Origin: Diatrype stigma
Taxonomy: Eukaryota; Ascomycota; Sordariomycetes; Xylariales; Diatrypaceae
Assembly: GCA_022225965.2 (NCBI GenBank)
Contig: JAKJXP020000096.1
Location: forward strand, 62,001 to 126,000
Direction of reading: 5' to 3'
Length of the DNA stretch: 64,000 bases
Part shown: positions 59,492-64,000 of the stretch, in pieces
Layout of the letters: the number at the start of each line of letters is the position of its first letter
Numbering within the stretch: position 1 is the first letter of the stretch
Position numbers and translations under genes: made by a program
The notes under the pieces: model-generated
Seen by the model: only the letters and a program-made list of their open reading frames with translations
Databases searched by the model: none
What the model was told of the DNA's origin: nothing

Positions 59492-61333
59492 ATGATACCA
59501 GCCATCACCACTTACAACGACCCCTTACAACAAACAGAAATGGTTTTATCTTTCCTTGACCTACCAGAGTCGGTTCGCCATCGGGTTTATTACGATGCAG
59601 GCCTTGCTCATAACACCAGGATCTACATCACTGCCGATGAGCGCCAAGTTGCACGTCGCATACAAATCAGAGTCTCCATGCCTGATCTTTCAGTGTTTTT
59701 GGCCCTTGCCCTAACGAGTCGTGTCGTTCATGCCGAAACGTCCCTGCTGTTGTTTTCCGCCAACACTTTCTATGCCAGATCTGCACAGTCACTACACCAG
59801 ATGCCCCTATCATCGCTAGCACAACTGAGGTGCTTACATCTCTATGTCCAAGTCTCAACGCTGCCGGTCCGTGTCGACTATATGAAGCACAGCTGTGGAA
59901 ATAACTTCCTAGGCGGTCCTGCACTTGACCTACTGAGTGTTTCAAACCCAATGCACAGAAGTCTACTTCTAGACTGGGACAGCGCTGTCGCTCGTGTAGG
60001 GCCATATATAAGACCCCGTACCCTAAAATTGCGCCTCGCCTGTGATGTGGCAGACCGGGAGACTGCGTTACTTGTCTTAGAGCTGCTTCATCATTTGCCG
60101 GTCCTACGCCGTTGTGATATCAGACTTTCAAGAGAGCCTGACGCCGAGCTCTCAAGAATGGCTCGCTCAGCTGCTCAGCGTTCAACAGGGGGCAATCCTA
60201 GTTTCGACTTCTTCCGTCTACAGCCCGAGATACGATGGCGTATTCTGGAATACACAGATTTAGTTCTTCCCCTAAATCGTGTCGAATATTTCGATGGCCA
60301 ATTTCGTTCCGCCCTGCCCCCCTGCATAATATCTCACACTGGTCATTACCTCTGTCGGCCACCGTACGATACGTGCCACCCATATGCACACAAAGACTGT
60401 AACCTGAGCAGAAAGAAAGATTGCCGGGTGTGCCCTCATACAATATACAAATTTGGTAAAGTAACCAACAAGTGTTACGAGTGCTCTCATTACGCCTGCC
60501 CGTTTCAGAGGTGCGGGACTAGGACCATTGAAACTGCCTGCTTCTGTAGCCGCTACCATGCAGCACATTCTTCAGATTGCAACTGTTAGAGGCCGCCGAC
60601 GGCAATATTCTTGTCGAACCGTGCTCTTCATGACGAAGCGAAAGCCGTTTTTTTCTCACACAACCACATCAAAGTGATCAACACCGCACATCGTACTTTC
60701 CACGTCCCTGGTATCAGGTCTGGCCCAGAGGTCTTCTTCAGCCAGCCGGGATTGCAGCGTTTCTTGCCCAATATCAAATCTATCCACCTTAATCTTGCCA
60801 CATGGAGAGAAAGTTGCTCACGTGTACCGGGGTGGTCACTGGTAGTAGAGCGTGTCGCAAACGCCCTTGAGGCGCGTTATCTAGGGCTTGATATAGTCTT
60901 GCCGAGACTACCAAGCGCAGAGGGTTCGGGACATGGAAATAACCACTTAGCTTGTCCGACCTTCAGCGGCCCTGATGGCATTGACATTATCAGGAGATCA
61001 GTAGCCAGTTACTGGCCACTACAAAGCCTCGGGCGTAGTGAAGGAGTCCAAAGCTTCTTTATGCATATGTACGTTTGCGACGCTCGCGTGGTATACTACT
61101 GTCACCACAAGACCGAGTCTATTCTGAACGTCCACACTCAGCTAGACCTTGACTTGCCCATGCGCATAGAACGCGTGCCATCGTCAGACCTACATGTCAG
61201 TCGCCCCTTCAGAAGGGAAATTACGACTCAGCTACAGACAGACATGGCCGGACAATATGAGGAATCAGGAGAGTACATAGAGGGTATCTACATAAGCTCG
61301 CATCTGGAATGGAGTTCTGATCCCGACAATTGA
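59492..61333 (+). pseudogene. Fungal F-box-like protein gene split by one in-frame TAG codon
   Basis: Two open stretches in the same frame, 59492-60589 and 60590-61333, are separated only by TAG at 60587-60589. Together they span 614 codons. The first half starts with an F-box/2EXR-like element, FLDLPESVRHRVYYDAGL (residues 20-37), and has a second one, FFRLQPEIRWRILEYTDLVLPL (about 238-259), followed by Cys-rich CFCSRYHAAHSSDCNC. The second half begins RPPTAIFLSNRALHDEAKAVFF. In relatives I recall, this region reads continuously with a Trp before xPPTxLFL, so the stop most likely replaces TGG by a G-to-A change. That change is in TpG context, as RIP would make it. As it stands the product would be 365 aa and lose the second half. 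A spliced intron covering the stop is possible but would remove the conserved RYHAAHS stretch. Substrate or target is unknown. Confidence 0.75.
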
Positions 61334-62273
61334 ATTGGCCGTATGACAAGAAGAAACCAAAGATGACTCATCGTGGGCTACCTTATTAACTTGATCAAAT
61401 GATCACTGTGTCGGAATAGAAGTAACTGCAGTATTGTAGTCAGCCTACGTAGTATTCAAGAAACTTATAGCCCATATAAGAATATGAGACGTGTGTATCC
61501 CTGGGCGGTTGCGGAACTGAACTCGACAATCTCCGCAGCAATTTATGATAATGAAGTATGTACTACCGCCCCCTAAAATGAGTTCCTGTATATACTGCCA
61601 TACGGCCGTAAGAACAGGCGTCTCCTGGATGTCAACGACGTGGCGGGTGCACTTCATGCAGCTTAGCCACAGGTGGCTGAAAGCTCAATAACCTTGATGT
61701 CCCCCCTCCAACCTATTGTTGGACCTGTTACCTTCCTATTGTTAGTAGTATGCCCTCAATCGAGGAGCGCTGAGACTGGACCTCTAAAGTTTCCTTCGAA
61801 CTTATTTTTTTACCTGATATTTGCCTATCTACTTAGTATTGTTGTGTAATTGCCACAATAGGTAACCTTATCAGTTCCACATTACGACTAAACTCTCCCA
61901 CTCCTGATTACCACCTGGATACTAACCATCCGCTCTACGACTTTATTCCATCACTTCTTCTTGAAGATAGCTAACTACAGACCACCGATCTACAGCCTCG
62001 ATTCATCAGCTCTTCTTCCCGGAAATAACTACCGATCATCTATCTGCACAATCTGCAAATCCCGCAAGATCACTTCTTCTGCTTCTTCTTCCCGAAGCTA
62101 GCTACAGACCAGCTCTCTACAGGATCAATCCATCAATTCCTCTTCCTGTCACGGAAGACTGCTACAGGCCATTCATTTACAACACCAATCCATCAATTAT
62201 ACTTCTTCTTCTCCGAGAGGATCACCTCATTGGCTATCCACTCACTGTTGATCAAGCAATCAAAACATCGAGA
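61334..62273. other. Intergenic and long pyrimidine-rich leader
   Basis: No gene. From about 61930 to 62220, just before the 2EXR gene, about five degenerate copies of a unit of roughly 50-70 bp follow one another. Confidence 0.5.
61930..62220 (+). repeat. Degenerate tandem repeat in the leader of the 2EXR gene
   Basis: Units start near CTACAGACC/CTACAGGCC/CTACCGATC, carry ATC(C)ATCA, then a CTTCTTC-type pyrimidine run, and end around GAAGCTAGCTA or GGAAGACTGCTA. I count about five copies with considerable drift. Confidence 0.55.
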
Positions 62274-63344
62274 ATGGCGTCGTCGACCACTCAGCCTCTG
62301 ACCAGCTTTACTTGCTTCAGCTCTCTCCCACCGGAACTACGCCACAAGATCTGGCACCACTCGTTCTACCCTCGCGCCCTGGAGTTTCACCCAATCCCTA
62401 CACACCACACTGAAATCCCCGAAGGCGAGGTCCACGCCCATTGGTCCCTGCGCCCACGCGCTACTCGCTACACCAGCGACCCCAACGAGCCGATCGTCTG
62501 GCAATCTCACTGTGCCAACCACCCGGCCCTTTTCGCCTGCGCCGAGTCGCGCCGGGAGGCTCTCCGGCACTACTCCGTCCGCTACCCCACTGCTAGATCG
62601 GTGGCGGCGGGGCCGGTGGATCCATTGGTGGGGGAGGGGCAGGCTGGGGAGGAGGAGGGAGATAACGATAAGGGTAAAGATAAGGGAGTAGGTTTTAAGC
62701 GGCGCCCCTTGTACCTGAACCCGGAGCAGGACACGATCGTCCCGCTCGGGCGCATGCACCGCGAGCAGATCGTGGCGCTCCTCCACGACATCAAGCGGCG
62801 GGACCCGCAGAACCGGACGCCCCAGCGCGTCGGCCTCGACCTGGCCAACTGGATGAGCCAGCTGGCGCGGGACCTGCCGAACTGGCTGAGCCGGCGGGTG
62901 TACGGCCCGGTGCTGGACGAGGAGGAGGGCAGCGGCGCCGCCCCCAAGCCCAAGCCCAAGCCCCTGCCCTTCCTGTCGCCGGAGCTGCTGAAGGACATGA
63001 GCCACCTGACGCTGCTGATGTTCAACGAGGTCGGCCCGCCCCCGGCCTTCTGGAACGGCGAGTGCGTACTCGAGGACTCGACCAACTGGGATCCCATCTG
63101 GCTGGTGCTGTTCAAGGACAATCAGGAGGAGCGCAAGCGCGTGGACGGCTGGGTTGTGATTGACGGTCTCCGGATGGCGGTTAAGGACTTGGGATTTGTG
63201 ATGGGCGGGGTGGGAAGGGGGAAGGGCATGGACGAGGTGGAGGGGATGGAGGCCGATATAATGAAGGGCGATGAGGGACAGGAGGAGTGGGGTCCGAGCA
63301 ACTGGACGCAAGTGACACGAAGAGAACGAAGAGGTTCGTGCTGA
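62274..63344 (+). CDS. 2EXR-domain protein
   Basis: A 356-aa intronless ORF. Residues 12-38 (FTCFSSLPPELRHKIWHHSF, then ALEF) are the first strand and helix of the 2EXR domain, a large fungal family named for its two-fold ExR motif. FACAESRREALRHYSVRYP (about 88-106) is the second characteristic block. The middle contains an acidic Gly/Glu/Asp/Lys-rich loop (GEGQAGEEEGDNDKGKDKG) followed by LYLNPEQDTIVPLGRMHREQ, and a PKPKPKPLPF linker. The C-terminal part (LTLLMFNEV, WDPIWLVLFKDNQEE) is also typical. Molecular function is unknown. It lies 0.9 kb downstream of the split F-box-like gene and may share distant ancestry with it. Confidence 0.82.
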   Translation: MASSTTQPLTSFTCFSSLPPELRHKIWHHSFYPRALEFHPIPTHHTEIPEGEVHAHWSLRPRATRYTSDPNEPIVWQSHCANHPALFACAESRREALRHYSVRYPTARSVAAGPVDPLVGEGQAGEEEGDNDKGKDKGVGFKRRPLYLNPEQDTIVPLGRMHREQIVALLHDIKRRDPQNRTPQRVGLDLANWMSQLARDLPNWLSRRVYGPVLDEEEGSGAAPKPKPKPLPFLSPELLKDMSHLTLLMFNEVGPPPAFWNGECVLEDSTNWDPIWLVLFKDNQEERKRVDGWVVIDGLRMAVKDLGFVMGGVGRGKGMDEVEGMEADIMKGDEGQEEWGPSNWTQVTRRERRGSC

Positions 63345-64000
63345 AGAGCATCTTGGTTGTCGGGACAGGCAGTGCATGTAAACTACATGCATGATACAGG
63401 TCCCAAGGACTACAGCCGTCCTTGAACTTCCAACTCATGTTACTATAGACGATAGGAAACACGTTGTTTGTCTTACATCAACAACCTCACCCCATATGTG
63501 TTACCAGTATTCAACGGCAGCCAAGACAATTCCTGAACTACCGGCCTGAATTTGGTCACCCAGCCCAGCGCTGCTGATTACCCCGATTGCAACCCACAAA
63601 TATTTCCTACCCAGGGCACGCCGTCACTTCCCTCTCCCAGCCTTGCATGTCGAGATGACGAAAACAAGGAGGCGACTGACGCTAGTAGGAACAAACTAGA
63701 CTTTGGCCTTGCGGAGCTACGGGCGGTGAACTTGTATTGCCATCCGGTCAAAGCGGTACTCCATCTGGGCGAGGGCGGTGGTGAACGGGGTGGGAAGAAG
63801 GCGACCTCACTCGGGCCTCGGCGGCGACGGCGGTGGAGGTCGGGAGTGTATTGTACATACCCTAGACTACTACTGCCGCCGTGCCGACGCTGCCGCCGTG
63901 TTTGGCATCGTCTCGTGGATCTCTGTCCAATCAGAGCAGCGTATCAAGTAAATTCCGTCCGTAAATTGACATGCCTGATATGGACATAGTATAGCAAATG
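63345..64000. other. Downstream intergenic to window end
   Basis: One frame of 145 codons (63552-63989) opens with TTG and is Arg-rich low complexity. I do not call it a gene. Nothing else is visible. Confidence 0.45.

Noticed and set aside
62337..63392. 351-codon minus-strand frame
   Set aside because: Antisense of the 2EXR gene, and low-complexity His/Leu/Pro/Arg composition.
63552..63989. 145-codon plus-strand frame at the window end
   Set aside because: Opens with TTG, Arg-rich low complexity, no domain.

Overview
The window is genomic DNA from a filamentous ascomycete (Pezizomycotina, most likely Sordariomycetes). The evidence is genes broken by 50-220 nt introns with GTRNGT-like donors and YAG acceptors, GC-rich exons in AT-richer spacers, fungal-restricted families (2EXR/F-box-like proteins, fungal ubiquitin-like ULD, Dsc1/Tul1 RING ligase, chromodomain-HDA2/3 protein), and transposons whose AT-richness and transition-only differences look like repeat-induced point mutation (RIP). 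Coordinates of spliced genes are my own manual reconstructions; no RNA evidence or database search was available.

Layout. 0-6 kb: a Dsc1/Tul1-type membrane RING E3 ligase and an unrecognised two-exon gene. 6-19.8 kb: mostly non-coding, rich in microsatellites and TACCTA/TAGGTA motifs, with one Ser-rich disordered protein (12.4-13.6 kb). 19.8-21.1 kb: a lone FAD-dependent monooxygenase. 22.8-31.1 kb: a 6-phosphogluconate dehydrogenase-like gene split by a complete, RIP-degraded Ty1/Copia element (23060-29554) with two 398-bp LTRs, a 5-bp target duplication, a primer site resembling the initiator-tRNA anticodon arm, and a polypurine tract. 31.3-34.8 kb: a RIP-degraded Mutator-like (Hop-type) DNA transposon with terminal inverted repeats. 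35.9-37.1 kb: fatty acid elongase. 42-50 kb: cytochrome c oxidase subunit VI, a ULD-domain protein, a dienelactone hydrolase and, divergent from it, an MFS drug transporter. 50.6-55.3 kb: a large chromodomain/HDA2-3/coiled-coil protein, probably a heterochromatin deacetylase-complex subunit. 58-63.3 kb: a hotdog thioesterase, an F-box-like gene split by one TAG codon, and a 2EXR-domain gene.

The genes do not form one obvious pathway. Most are housekeeping (Dsc1, ELO, COX6, heterochromatin protein) mixed with accessory single genes (monooxygenase, DLH+MFS pair, thioesterase, F-box-like genes). The strongest unusual signals are the exon insertion of the Copia element with an exactly reconstructable target, the second degraded transposon just downstream, and the single nonsense codon in the F-box-like gene. 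I found no CRISPR arrays or rRNA and no convincing tRNA.
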